From: Nibrella saemangeumensis
GTDB lineage: Bacteria; Bacteroidota; Bacteroidia; Cytophagales; Spirosomataceae
Direction of reading: 5' to 3'
Assembly: GCF_039541915.1 (NCBI RefSeq)
Contig: NZ_BAABHD010000082.1
Coordinates: 186,001 to 250,000, forward strand
Length of the DNA: 64,000 nucleotides
The notes under the pieces were generated by a model. It was not told where the DNA came from. It did no database searches and worked only from the letters and a program-made list of their open reading frames with translations. Numbering within the stretch: the stretch's first letter is position 1; each line of letters begins with the position of its first letter. Shown piece by piece: positions 1 through 8,965 of this stretch. The position numbers and the translations under genes are program-made.

Positions 1-2506
1 TGACATCCTTTATTTTGGCGTACGGTAATTTAGTCCCCAGGGCTTTCCAGCCGCGTACATCAATAAAGCCTTCCGGCTCCAGCACCATCTTCTCCACCGG
101 GCCGCGGTCTTTAAGCTGGTACGTCAACTCAATTCGTGGGTGCCGTTCGCTGGTGACCGCCCCTAGTCGGGAGCCTTTGACGTCGCCGATGTAGCTGAAC
201 TTCTTATCGATTGTCGTCGTCTCTACCTTAAAACGCTTCACATACCAGGCTTTCTGGTTCGCTTCGTAATAGACCGCCGACAGCACCCGCTCCGGATCGA
301 ATTTTTCCAGCACAGCAATGTCGTGCGGCTCATAACGGTTAGTCAGGTCGAAGCTGGTCAGCTCATAGGTGCCGTCTTTGTAGGCCACCAGAATGCTGTC
401 TTTGGCTTCAAAGTTGCCCAGCAGGCGGCCCCGCTCGTCGCGGTTCAGGCGACCCAGGTGATCGTCGTACCAGATATCTACCCCGCCGAGGGTGGATACC
501 CCACCACTTTTCTGCACGATCTTCCGAATTGGGTACCGGGTCAGGATGTTCCCCTGCGCCGACCGGTTCTTGACGCCCAGCGTGGCAAAGTCAAAGTCGA
601 ACTGCTTGACCTTGGCCGAACTCTGCGCCGTCAGGTTAACTGTGATCACCTCCGCTTCACCGTTGTCGTTGGCCGTAAAGTACAGTGCCTTCGACTTCGG
701 GTTGCCCATCGTCAGGTCATACTCGCGGTCGCGGGTTACGGCCGTAATCGGGAAACGTTTGGCCATCGATATACCCGACTTACCGTCGAGGTAGATCAGG
801 TTGTAAATCTTCCGCTCGTCATTCTTTTTAAAGACAGAGACGTAGATAATATCCTTACCGACGAAGACTTTATCCGCAATTTTTGTGACGAGGCACTTGC
901 CGTCGCGCCGGAACACGATGATATCATCAATGTCGGAGCAGTCCATCACGTACTCGTCTTTCTTCAGGCCGGAGCCGATGAAGCCGCCTTCGCGGTCGAC
1001 GTACAGCTTCTGGTTGGCGGCTGCCACCACATTGGCGGCTATGGTGTTGAACGCCCGGATCTCGGTTTTGCGGTCGCGGCCTTTGCCGTATTTCTTGTGG
1101 AGGTCTTTATAATACTGAATGGAGTACCGGATGATGTTGGCCAGGTTATCCTCGGTTTCGGTGAGTTCCTGCTCCAGCCTCCGCATCAGTTCGTCGGCCT
1201 TGAAGGCGTCGTACTTCGAAATCCGCTTGATCTTGATCTCGGTCAGCCGGATGATATCGTCTTCCGTAATCTCGCGGTAAAACTCTTTTTTGTACGGTTT
1301 GAGCGCCTTGTCGATGGTTTCGATCACCGCTTCGAACGTTTCGCACTCCTCAATTTTGCGGTAAATGCGCTTTTCAATGAAGATCTTCTCCAGCGAACTG
1401 TACAGCAGTTTCTCCATCAGCTCGTGCTTCCGGATCTCCAGTTCGCGCTGCAACAGGTGAACCGTCTGGTGCGTATTGAGCTTCAGGATATCCAGGACCG
1501 TGACAAAGTGCGGCTTGTCGGCGATAATCACGCAGGCATTCGGCGAAATGGATACCTCGCACTCGGTAAAGGCGTACAGCGCGTCGATAGTAATATCGGG
1601 CGACACACCGGGAGCGAGGTGAACGTGGATCTCCACGTCTTTTGACGTCAGGTCCTCCACCTTTTTGATTTTGATCTTCCCGTCGTCGTTGGCCTTGATG
1701 ATCGAATCCTTCACCGACGTGGTCGTGGTGCCGAACGGAATTTCGCGGATGATGAGGGTCTTCTTATCCAGCTCCTCGATCCTGGCGCGAACCCGTACTT
1801 TGCCACCCCGCAGCCCATCGTTGTAATTGCTGACGTCGATCTGACCACCGGTCGGGAAGTCGGGATAGAGCACCACCGGCTTATCCTTGAGAATCTGGAT
1901 GGAAGCCTCGATGAGTTCGTTGAAGTTATGCGGCAGAATTTTGGTCGACAGGCCAACCGCGATACCTTCAACGCCCAGCGCCAGCAGCAAGGGGAATTTA
2001 ACGGGTAAAGCCACGGGTTCTCTCTTGCGGCCGTCGTAGGAAAGCTGCCACTCGGTCGTGTCGTTGTTGTAAACGACTTCGTTGGCAAACTTCGAGAGCC
2101 GTACCTCAATGTACCGGGGAGCGGCCGCACCGTCGCCGGTGCGAATATCACCCCAGTTGCCCTGGGTATCGAAGAGAATGTTTTTCTGACCGATGGTGAC
2201 CAGGGCTTCGTTGATCGATGCATCGCCATGCGGGTGGTACTGCATGGTCTGACCGATCACGTTGGCCACCTTGTTAAAACGCCCGTCGTCCATCTCCTTC
2301 AGGGCGTGCAGAATCCGGCGTTGCACCGGCTTTAGCCCGTCCTCAACGGCCGGTACGGCGCGTTCCAGGATTACGTACGAGGCATAGTCCAAAAACCAGT
2401 TTTCGTAAAGGCCCGACACGACAGTTTGGACGTGTAGGGTTTCTTCTTTCTTCGTATTTGTTGTTTTGGATTCGGTAGGTTCCTGATGTTCCTGTTCGTT
2501 CATCAT
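1..2506 (-). CDS. parC: DNA topoisomerase IV subunit A (3' end beyond window)
   Basis: Breakage-reunion subunit of a type IIA topoisomerase, which decatenates and relaxes DNA together with a ParE-type ATPase subunit. The minus-strand frame is open from tandem ATG codons at 2506 and 2503 to the window edge, about 835 codons. Near residues 58-62 it carries GLKPVQRRIL, at about 89 the HPHGD motif, and at about 130 the catalytic tyrosine in AAAPRY. After a long coiled-coil/tower region comes a beta-rich C-terminal domain. QTMQYHPHGDASI and GNWGDIRTGDGAAAPRY resemble Bacteroidetes ParC more than GyrA. The position matching E. coli ParC Ser80 is alanine, and the Glu84 equivalent is kept. Large antisense open frames inside this gene are codon-bias shadows. 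Confident in the family; the ParC rather than GyrA assignment comes from recalled motif similarity. Confidence 0.92.
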   Translation of the reverse strand, partial: MMNEQEHQEPTESKTTNTKKEETLHVQTVVSGLYENWFLDYASYVILERAVPAVEDGLKPVQRRILHALKEMDDGRFNKVANVIGQTMQYHPHGDASINEALVTIGQKNILFDTQGNWGDIRTGDGAAAPRYIEVRLSKFANEVVYNNDTTEWQLSYDGRKREPVALPVKFPLLLALGVEGIAVGLSTKILPHNFNELIEASIQILKDKPVVLYPDFPTGGQIDVSNYNDGLRGGKVRVRARIEELDKKTLIIREIPFGTTTTSVKDSIIKANDDGKIKIKKVEDLTSKDVEIHVHLAPGVSPDITIDALYAFTECEVSISPNACVIIADKPHFVTVLDILKLNTHQTVHLLQRELEIRKHELMEKLLYSSLEKIFIEKRIYRKIEECETFEAVIETIDKALKPYKKEFYREITEDDIIRLTEIKIKRISKYDAFKADELMRRLEQELTETEDNLANIIRYSIQYYKDLHKKYGKGRDRKTEIRAFNTIAANVVAAANQKLYVDREGGFIGSGLKKDEYVMDCSDIDDIIVFRRDGKCLVTKIADKVFVGKDIIYVSVFKKNDERKIYNLIYLDGKSGISMAKRFPITAVTRDREYDLTMGNPKSKALYFTANDNGEAEVITVNLTAQSSAKVKQFDFDFATLGVKNRSAQGNILTRYPIRKIVQKSGGVSTLGGVDIWYDDHLGRLNRDERGRLLGNFEAKDSILVAYKDGTYELTSFDLTNRYEPHDIAVLEKFDPERVLSAVYYEANQKAWYVKRFKVETTTIDKKFSYIGDVKGSRLGAVTSERHPRIELTYQLKDRGPVEKMVLEPEGFIDVRGWKALGTKLPYAKIKDV

Positions 2507-2655
2507 GAAGCGTTACGATTGAAAAATGTGGGACAGGTGGGGTCTTACAGAGCATGTCTGATGCGAGAGCCAGACCTGTCTATGACTCCTTAAATATACA
2601 AAAAAATCCGATAAAAACCGCGTTTCGCGGCAAAAATGGCGGATTCTGACGAAAA

Positions 2656-3291
2656 TCAGACAATATGATCAATAACCATCAGCAGTTCGCTGATCATCAT
2701 GGCCGTGGCTCCCCAGACGCGGAACTCCTGAATCTGGTAGAACGGCGCGTCAATGGTGGTACCCCGCACTTCGATCTCGTTAATTCCGATAATGCTCTCG
2801 TCCATCAGCGTATGTAACTCCACCTCTACCACCCGGTCTACCTCGCGGGGATCGGGGTAAAAGTCGGGGCGGTAGGGGAGTATGCCCACCACCGGCAGCA
2901 CAAAGAAATTGCTGGGCGGAATATAGAGTTCCGTCAGCGTACCCAGCACCCGCACGTCCGTCACCCGAATGCCAATTTCCTCCTGCGCTTCCCGAAGGGC
3001 CGTCTGAATCAGGCTACGGTCGGTGCGCTCCATGCGGCCACCCGGAAATGCCATCTGCCCGGCATGAACGCCGTCGTAAATCGGCCGTAGGATCAGCGGC
3101 ATGTAGATCGAGCCCTGGTACGGGTAAAAGACAATAAGTATCGCACTTTTCCGGGTACGCTCGTTGGGTTTCAGCATTTGCCGCATCCGCGATGCCGACG
3201 CCATCTTCCGATGGGCAGCCTCCCCCGGCAGCGGCTCCTGCAGGTTCCTATGAAGGGCTTCGGTAAAAGTTGTAAATGACGTTTGCAGCAT
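2656..3291 (-). CDS. Nudix hydrolase, CoA pyrophosphatase-like
   Basis: Predicted cytoplasmic Nudix hydrolase of 211 aa. The Nudix box runs from GGRMER to REAQEEIGI at about residues 100-126, giving the GX5EX7REUXEEXGU pattern with all metal-binding glutamates. The preceding HAGQMAFPGG matches the extra signature of the NudL/NUDT7-type subfamily that splits coenzyme A into 3',5'-ADP and phosphopantetheine. It lies downstream of the FAD dehydrogenase at 3394-4977 on the same strand. The gap holds a heptamer hairpin that ends 12 nt before this ATG. Substrate choice within the Nudix family is inferred from the motif only. Confidence 0.88.
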   Translation of the reverse strand: MLQTSFTTFTEALHRNLQEPLPGEAAHRKMASASRMRQMLKPNERTRKSAILIVFYPYQGSIYMPLILRPIYDGVHAGQMAFPGGRMERTDRSLIQTALREAQEEIGIRVTDVRVLGTLTELYIPPSNFFVLPVVGILPYRPDFYPDPREVDRVVEVELHTLMDESIIGINEIEVRGTTIDAPFYQIQEFRVWGATAMMISELLMVIDHIV

Positions 3292-3303
3292 TCAGATTAA
3301 AGA

Positions 3304-3385
3304 GTTCCAGGTTCCACGTTTCAAATTTCAAGTTAAAAGCAATCTACACACTGCAACATGGAACCTGAGACATGGAACCTGAAAC
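3304..3385. repeat. Heptamer-arm hairpin A (GTTYCAN family)
   Basis: Imperfect inverted repeat. The left arm (3304-3334) reads as tandem 7-nt units GTTCCAG, GTTCCAC, GTTTCAA, ATTTCAA, GTT. The right arm (3351-3385), reverse complemented, reads GTTTCAG, GTTCCAT, GTCTCAG, GTTCCAT, GTTGCAG. It fills the gap between two co-directional minus-strand genes, and the arm nearest the Nudix gene ends 12 nt before its start codon. The same heptamer family recurs at 27746 and 56421. Confidence 0.85.
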
Positions 3386-3393
3386 AAGTAAAC

Positions 3394-4977
3394 TTACTTG
3401 TAAATAGCAACTAACAGTTCCGCGCATCGCTCGCCGTCCATGGCGGCCGATACGATACCTCCGGCGTATCCGGCTCCTTCGCCACAGGGAAACAGCCGGC
3501 GTACCTGCACGTGCTCGCAGGTGTCCGGTTGGCGCGGTATCCGGACCGGCGAGGAGGTGCGACTCTCGGCACCAATGATCTGCCCTTCGTTGGACAGGTA
3601 GCCGCGCATCTTCTTGCCAAAGTCGCGCAGCCCCTGCCGGAGCGGCTGGGCAATGTGATCGGGCAGCACGTCTGCCATATCCACCGACGCCAGACCGGGT
3701 TGGTAGGAGGTGGGCAACAAGTTAGGCGAAACGCGGCCGTTTACAAAATCGGCTACGCGTTGGGCCGGTGCGGTCTGGGACGGTTGGCCGTTGCCGCTAC
3801 CGGCCAGCCGGCAGGCCCGCTGTTCCAGAGCCTGCTGCATCACCAGTCCCGCCAGCGGTCCGTGTTGCCGGTACGGCTTCAGGTCGGCTTCGGTGATGGT
3901 GACCACCAGGCCGGAGTTGGCAAACCGGGAGTCCCGCCGGGAGGGCGACATGCCGTTGACGACCAGTTCGCCCGGTGCCGTTGCCGCCGGGACAATAAAC
4001 CCCCCGGGGCACATGCAGAACGAAAAGACCCCGCGCTCTACTCCGCCATGTCGGGTCTGCGTCACCAGGCTGTACGAAGCCGCCGGCAGGTAATCACCCC
4101 GGTTGGGCCGGTGGTACTGCAACTGGTCGATCAGCGCCTGCTGGTGCTCGATGCGCACGCCCATGGCAAAGGACTTGGCTTCGATGGCAATGTTGTTATC
4201 CCGCAGCAGGTAAAAGATGTCGCGGGCCGAATGGCCGGTGGCCAGGATTACCCCCAGGCCGGTAATTTCGTCGCCATTGGCCGTGACAACACCTTTCATC
4301 TCGCCGTTCTCCACAATCAGCCCCGTAACTTTGGTATCGAACCGAACCTCACCACCTGCATTCAAAATACTTTGGCGGAGGTCGGCCACTACATACGGCA
4401 GTTTGTTGGTGCCGATATGCGGGTGGGCGTCGACCAGAATCTGGTCAGTAGCGCCGTGGGCGACCAGAATTTCCAGGATACGCCGGACGTTACCGCGCTT
4501 GGTCGAGCGCGTGTATAATTTACCGTCGGAGTACGTACCGGCACCACCTTCGCCGAAGCAGTAGTTGGACTCCGGGTTAACGATATGGTCTTTGTTGATG
4601 GCGGCCAGGTCGCGTCGGCGGGCGCGGACATCACTGCCCCGATCCAGCACGATGGGTTTAACGCCCAGTTCTATTAACCGCAAAGCCGCAAACAATCCGG
4701 CCGGACCGGCACCAACTACAATGGCCTGCGGAGCCCGACTGACGTCCGGGTATTCCCTGCGGAATTCGAGAACGGGTGGTGGCGTTTCGCCGACGATTAC
4801 TTCGGCATCGACGTGAACCCGTACCTGACGCCCACGGGCGTCGATGGACTGCCGGCGCTTGCGGACAAGAGGGGCCTGGTTATCGGTTATGCGCAGTTGT
4901 TCTAAAGCAATGGCCCGGAAGGCCGTTTCGTCCAACGCCTGTTCGGGGCTCAGCGTGAGCGATATCGGATGAATCAT
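3394..4977 (-). CDS. FAD-dependent dehydrogenase (COG2509-like)
   Basis: Flavoprotein of 527 aa. A short N-terminal domain of about 85 residues precedes the Rossmann FAD site VGAGPAGLFAALRL, with an acidic residue at the end of the second strand (VLDRGSD). Further conserved blocks are CFGEGGAGTYSDGKL, ATGHSARD, FCMCPGG and, at the C-terminus, FPCGEGAGYAGGIVSAAMDGERCAE. The last block is the second FAD-binding segment typical of the uncharacterised FAD-dependent dehydrogenases of COG2509. The substrate is unknown. It may be co-transcribed with the Nudix gene downstream, and it is divergent from gcdH. Length and motif order look complete. Confidence 0.85.
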   Translation of the reverse strand: MIHPISLTLSPEQALDETAFRAIALEQLRITDNQAPLVRKRRQSIDARGRQVRVHVDAEVIVGETPPPVLEFRREYPDVSRAPQAIVVGAGPAGLFAALRLIELGVKPIVLDRGSDVRARRRDLAAINKDHIVNPESNYCFGEGGAGTYSDGKLYTRSTKRGNVRRILEILVAHGATDQILVDAHPHIGTNKLPYVVADLRQSILNAGGEVRFDTKVTGLIVENGEMKGVVTANGDEITGLGVILATGHSARDIFYLLRDNNIAIEAKSFAMGVRIEHQQALIDQLQYHRPNRGDYLPAASYSLVTQTRHGGVERGVFSFCMCPGGFIVPAATAPGELVVNGMSPSRRDSRFANSGLVVTITEADLKPYRQHGPLAGLVMQQALEQRACRLAGSGNGQPSQTAPAQRVADFVNGRVSPNLLPTSYQPGLASVDMADVLPDHIAQPLRQGLRDFGKKMRGYLSNEGQIIGAESRTSSPVRIPRQPDTCEHVQVRRLFPCGEGAGYAGGIVSAAMDGERCAELLVAIYK

Positions 4978-5095
4978 ACTCGTCTGGTAAGGTAGCTATC
5001 CTTACAAAAGGCAAAAAACAATAAATTAAGGGCAAATCTAGCCCTACCTGAAACAACATTCACTTTTTCTTTTGAGTTCTGCTTTATAGAGGCAA

Positions 5096-5185
5096 CAGTA
5101 GGCAGTGGGAAGATAGCAGTAGGCAGAAGTGGGGCCACCCCGCTGCTCATTACATCTGCCTACTGCTATCTACCCACTGCCTACT
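5096..5185. repeat. Heptamer-arm hairpin D (CAGTAGG family)
   Basis: Near-perfect inverted repeat with arms of about 30 nt and a loop of about 30 nt. The left arm splits into CAGTAGG, CAGTGGG, AAGATAG, CAGTAGG, CAG (5096-5126). The right arm (5156-5185) is its complement with about one mismatch. The sequence differs from the GTTTCAN family, but the architecture is the same: a 7-nt tandem unit with a 3-nt remainder. The right arm ends 21 nt before the gcdH ATG. Confidence 0.85.
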
Positions 5186-5206
5186 ATAAAAACCACCCCA
5201 TAGCTC

Positions 5207-6406
5207 ATGCAACCAACAACAGCCCGCAACAAAACCGACCTCTTTGAATCGCCCGATTTTTATAACATTGACGACCTGCTGACGCCCGAACACCGGCTGG
5301 TGCGGACCTCAATGCGCGACTTTGTGAAGCGGGAAATCACGCCCATCATCGAAGACTATGCCGAGCGGGCCGAGTTTCCGGAATCTATCGTGAAGAAGTT
5401 CGCGCAGATTGGCGCGTTCGGCCCGACACTACCCTCCGAATACGGGGGCGGTGGCCTGGATTACATATCGTACGGCCTGATGATGCAGGAGATCGAACGG
5501 GGTGACTCGGGTATGCGGTCGACGGTCTCTGTGCAGAGTTCGCTGGTGATGTATCCCATCTTTGCGTTTGGTACCGAAGAGCAAAAGCGCCGGTTTCTGC
5601 CCCGGCTGGCCAGTGGGGAACTGCTCGGTTGCTTCGGCCTGACGGAGCCGGGTCATGGTTCAAACCCCGGCGGGATGGAGACAAGCTTCATCGAGCGCAG
5701 CGACTATTACCTGCTCAACGGGGCCAAGATGTGGATTACCAATGCCCCGCTGGCCGATCTGGCCATCGTCTGGGCCAAGAACGATCAGGGCGCGATCAAA
5801 GGCCTGATTGTCGAACGCGGCATGGAAGGCTTCACGACCCCGGAAATCCACAACAAACTCTCGCTGCGGGCCAGCATCACCGGCGAACTGGTATTTCAGG
5901 ACGTGAAGGTGCCGAAGGAAAATATGCTGCCCGCTGCCGAAGGGCTGAAAGCGGCCCTGTCCTGCCTGGACCAGGCCCGCTACGGCATTGCCTGGGGAGC
6001 CGTGGGGGCGGCCATGGATTGCTACGAAACCGCCCGGCGCTACGCCCTGGAGCGGGTGCAGTTTGGCAAGCCCATAGCCGGCTTTCAGCTCACGCAGAAG
6101 AAACTGGCCGAGATGCTCACCGAGATTACCAAAGCTCAACTAATCTGCTGGCGGCTCGGCATGCTGAAAGACCAGGGCGTGGCCTCTTCGGCGCAAATCT
6201 CCCTGGCCAAACGCAATAACGTTGAAATGGCCCTGCGCGTAGCCAGAGAATCCCGCCAGATCCTCGGCGGTATGGGCATCACCAGCGATTTTCCCATCAT
6301 GCGTCACCTGATGAACCTCGAGTCCGTGGTCACCTACGAAGGTACCCACGACATACACCTGCTGATTCTGGGCGCGGAAATCACCGGACTGCCAGCCTTC
6401 AAATAA
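5207..6406 (+). CDS. gcdH: Glutaryl-CoA dehydrogenase / acyl-CoA dehydrogenase
   Basis: FAD enzyme of 399 aa, full length for the family. It is predicted to oxidise and decarboxylate glutaryl-CoA to crotonyl-CoA in lysine/tryptophan catabolism. Acyl-CoA dehydrogenase motifs include CFGLTEPGHGSNPGGMET, WITNAPLADLAIVWAK and, near the C-terminus, RQILGGMGI. The tail has YEGTHDIHLLILG, whose glutamate is the catalytic base and whose form is characteristic of the GcdH subfamily. The ATG at 5207 follows a heptamer hairpin by 21 nt, and no strong Shine-Dalgarno sequence is visible. It converges with an ScfR/RamB-type regulator 18 nt away. A related short-chain acyl-CoA dehydrogenase cannot be fully excluded. 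Confidence 0.88.
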   Translation: MQPTTARNKTDLFESPDFYNIDDLLTPEHRLVRTSMRDFVKREITPIIEDYAERAEFPESIVKKFAQIGAFGPTLPSEYGGGGLDYISYGLMMQEIERGDSGMRSTVSVQSSLVMYPIFAFGTEEQKRRFLPRLASGELLGCFGLTEPGHGSNPGGMETSFIERSDYYLLNGAKMWITNAPLADLAIVWAKNDQGAIKGLIVERGMEGFTTPEIHNKLSLRASITGELVFQDVKVPKENMLPAAEGLKAALSCLDQARYGIAWGAVGAAMDCYETARRYALERVQFGKPIAGFQLTQKKLAEMLTEITKAQLICWRLGMLKDQGVASSAQISLAKRNNVEMALRVARESRQILGGMGITSDFPIMRHLMNLESVVTYEGTHDIHLLILGAEITGLPAFK

Positions 6407-6426
6407 GTCAGGCCATCGGTCTGACT
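6406..6426. terminator. Short hairpin between convergent gcdH and regulator
   Basis: The 9-nt arms AGTCAGGCC and GGTCTGACT pair with one mismatch around a 3-nt loop. The hairpin overlaps the ends of both converging genes, so it could stop transcription from either side. There is no long U tract, so the call is tentative. Confidence 0.35.
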
Positions 6427-7927
6427 ATTTCAACGATTCCATACCCCGCTTCATAGCCTCCAGCTGCCGGCGTTTCTGGAGCACGGTGGGGGCGGCTACG
6501 CGCTCGCGGCAGTCGAAGAGGCCGCAGCGCTCGCAGGCTTCGTTGACGATGCGGTGGTTAATGCCATTGGCCGGGTTGTTCAAAAAACGCATCTTGCTCT
6601 TTAAGGCGTCGTTGACGGCAAAGCACATGGATACACTCATGTTCTGACCAATCTGCGGCTGGTGGGGGTGAGCGACCGTGATAATCAGGTAGGTCTTGCC
6701 GGTATCGGCATACTGGGAGAGTTGCGCCCGGCACAAGGAGCCGTTGAACTCCTTTTGCTGTTGCAGCAGGGCCAGTTCCTGCAGGCTGGTGAGGGCCACC
6801 CACCGGCGGCAGTGGTGCTCATCGACCATACCTCTGGGACCCTGTAGCCGGGAGAGGTGCATCTCTTTCGTCAGCCGGAAGATGTTCTGTCCGGCGGTGT
6901 TGTTGAACCGGTAGAAGAATAACTGGTCGATGCCAAAATCTCTGGGCAGGATATTGCTGAGCCGGTAGAAAAAACGCTCGGGCGTGGAGTGGAAGTCGGC
7001 GATCAGTTGCAGAAAATCGTCGCTGCTCCACGTTTCGCGCTGAAAAAACGCTTCCAGGCGGGAGGCCAGTTGCTCGCGCCGGATCAGGATAGCCCCGGCA
7101 AAATACGAGGCTTTGTAGTTGTTCAGGATCTGCTCAAACGACTCGGCCTCTACCCAGGCATACGTACAGGGCCGGACTTTCAAATTGAGGTACTGAAAAC
7201 CCAGTTCGCGGGCCAGAATGAATGTTTTCTGGTTGGTGGTCAGGTTGGCGTTCAGGTGCAGCACCTGGCTTTCGGGCCGGAACACAGACCGGAGCTGAGC
7301 CAGTTCAGGCTGGGTCACCGGGTCAAACTGGTGGATGTCGATATTGTACTGAAGGCGTAGCAGGTTGGTCAGCAGCGACTCGGATACGGGCTGGCCCTGG
7401 GGCAGAAACTCGCTCAGGAACTGGCTGGCGGCTGCTTCGATGTCCTCAAAATGGTTGTCGTACATCTCCTGGTATGACCGCAGCATGGTCAGGTACAGCC
7501 GCTCTACGCTCATGTTATAGCTCTGGGCGATGTCCATGAACGTCCGGATCATGGCGCTGACCTTATCGGGCGCTTCGGCCAGCAGTTCGAGCAGGTCGGC
7601 GGGGTCGATGCCGAACAGTTCGAGTGGTATTTCGGTGAGGAAGTTGGAACGCAGCAGGTCGGAGATGGGCTCCAGCTTTTTGCTCAGTTTAAGCGAAACC
7701 AGACTGTCGTAGTCTACCTGCATGGCATTAGCCAGGGCGGCTATTTTGTCGGTTTTGGGGTATTTTCGGCCTTTTTCAATCTCGGTAACGTACGATACAG
7801 ACATACCCGATGCCTGAGCGAGTTCGCTCACGGATAATCCTTTGTCAAGGCGCAACTGCCGGAGTTTTAGTCCGAACAGCAGACGGATATGGTCGGTGGG
7901 AAACGACACGTTCGCAATTTTTATCAT
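6425..7927 (-). CDS. XRE-family regulator with IrrE-like domain (ScfR/RamB-type)
   Basis: Predicted DNA-binding regulator of 500 aa. Residues 13-66 form an XRE helix-turn-helix (LRLDKGLSVSELAQASGMS, then EKGRKYPKTDKIAALA). A middle region around 230-290 resembles the ImmA/IrrE peptidase fold, but the usual HExxH is replaced by ILARELGFQYL, so peptidase activity is unlikely. The C-terminus has a cysteine cluster, CERCGLFDCRERV, as in the DUF2083 domain of short-chain fatty acid regulators such as RamB. It converges on gcdH, which suggests control of acyl-CoA metabolism; that link is inferred. The ATG is at 7927. Confidence 0.85.
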   Translation of the reverse strand: MIKIANVSFPTDHIRLLFGLKLRQLRLDKGLSVSELAQASGMSVSYVTEIEKGRKYPKTDKIAALANAMQVDYDSLVSLKLSKKLEPISDLLRSNFLTEIPLELFGIDPADLLELLAEAPDKVSAMIRTFMDIAQSYNMSVERLYLTMLRSYQEMYDNHFEDIEAAASQFLSEFLPQGQPVSESLLTNLLRLQYNIDIHQFDPVTQPELAQLRSVFRPESQVLHLNANLTTNQKTFILARELGFQYLNLKVRPCTYAWVEAESFEQILNNYKASYFAGAILIRREQLASRLEAFFQRETWSSDDFLQLIADFHSTPERFFYRLSNILPRDFGIDQLFFYRFNNTAGQNIFRLTKEMHLSRLQGPRGMVDEHHCRRWVALTSLQELALLQQQKEFNGSLCRAQLSQYADTGKTYLIITVAHPHQPQIGQNMSVSMCFAVNDALKSKMRFLNNPANGINHRIVNEACERCGLFDCRERVAAPTVLQKRRQLEAMKRGMESLK

Positions 7928-8049
7928 AATCTCTCTGTAAAGTAACGAAAAAAGGCTGCGTAGGCGTTCCGGTCTTTCGTCGCTTACAGAGGTAAAAGAA
8001 AATTCGCCGGCCGTTTTACCGACTAGAGGTAGCGAATAGTGAAATTGGC

Positions 8050-8085
8050 AAAAGAAACCCGCCCACCGTTTTACCGGTAGGCGGG
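8050..8085 (-). terminator. Intrinsic terminator of the membrane gene at 8114
   Basis: On the minus strand an 11-nt GC-rich stem (CCCGCCTACCG pairing with CGGTGGGCGGG) is followed by a T-rich run. It lies about 30 nt after the stop codon of the gene at 8114-8710. Confidence 0.6.
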
Positions 8086-8113
8086 TAAGTAATTGTTAGT
8101 AGAAAGAATCCAG

Positions 8114-8710
8114 TCAGTTGATACGTCGGGTCAGCGACCGAATGCCCCAGGCTACCAGAAAAACGGCCATTCCCTTCTCTACCCCGGCACTGTAGGCTCC
8201 ACGATCCAGGAGCGGTGCTACCGGAGACAACGCCAACCCGCAGAGCAGCGAAACTGGTTCGAGCAGTATAAGGGTCCATCCGACATACCGGGGCAGGCGA
8301 TTAATTTTTAAGGTGACTACCCCATACCCAATCAGGGCCGAAATCCATAGCAGGGGGCCATAGGGAAAACTAAAGATGGTCAGCAGGGGCTGATCGGTTA
8401 GCAGGCCGACATTGCCTAGCCAGACCAAGGCCATACTACCCATCAGGGCGTAAAAGGCGATTTGTTCGGTTAAAAAAGTCGCTGATCGTTGCAGCCGGTG
8501 CAGGTAAACAAAGGTTAACGCTGTCAGGGTAAACGGGATCATCCAGTATAAGTCCCGGATGTTGTTCTGCTGCGGATGAATAATCGACTCTATCCCCAGC
8601 GCTATCCAGCTGAAGGTCGCTAAAAGACCGGTTCGCCAGCCGGCCAGGGCGCTGGCATACAGAGAGGAGCCGGGCATAACGGCGATTGCGGGCGATAATT
8701 GGTTTTCCAT
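8114..8710 (-). CDS. Polytopic membrane protein of unknown function
   Basis: I do not recognise a family. The ATG at 8710 gives about 198 aa; a GTG four codons upstream (8722) is also possible. The protein is strongly hydrophobic, with about six predicted membrane segments, for example LLATFSWIALGI, LYWMIPFTLTALTFVYL, YALMGSMALVWLGNVGLL and GPLLWISALIGYGVV. It ends in a basic tail (RSLTRRIN). It is transcribed alone and away from the histidine kinase gene that starts at 8966. No enzymatic motif is seen. Confidence 0.7.
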   Translation of the reverse strand: MENQLSPAIAVMPGSSLYASALAGWRTGLLATFSWIALGIESIIHPQQNNIRDLYWMIPFTLTALTFVYLHRLQRSATFLTEQIAFYALMGSMALVWLGNVGLLTDQPLLTIFSFPYGPLLWISALIGYGVVTLKINRLPRYVGWTLILLEPVSLLCGLALSPVAPLLDRGAYSAGVEKGMAVFLVAWGIRSLTRRIN

Positions 8711-8965
8711 GGTTTTCTTCACGTAAGTGTGTTGGTGTGGAACAGAATGGCGTAATCAGGGTGCCTGATGACCTGTCAAAATTGACCGCTCTTGGCTTCA
8801 TTTGAAATAGACGCCTGTTTAAAGCAGTAAAAAGCCGTTTTTAAGCGTCGATATTTTTCCCGTTCCGCTGTTCAGGCCAGCCGGTTGTTCTGCCTTTTCT
8901 GCCAGTAAGCTATATTGGTCCAGTCATTTTGGCTTTGGCGGCCGAACGTAAGTACATTCGTAACT

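Noticed and set aside
323..1645. A 440-codon open frame on the plus strand
   Set aside because: It lies antisense to parC, whose frame shows the conserved topoisomerase motifs; the antisense product shows no family features and arises from codon bias.
3511..4518. A 335-codon plus-strand frame
   Set aside because: Antisense to the FAD dehydrogenase; similar long shadows occur opposite the GMC, treS and FG-GAP genes.
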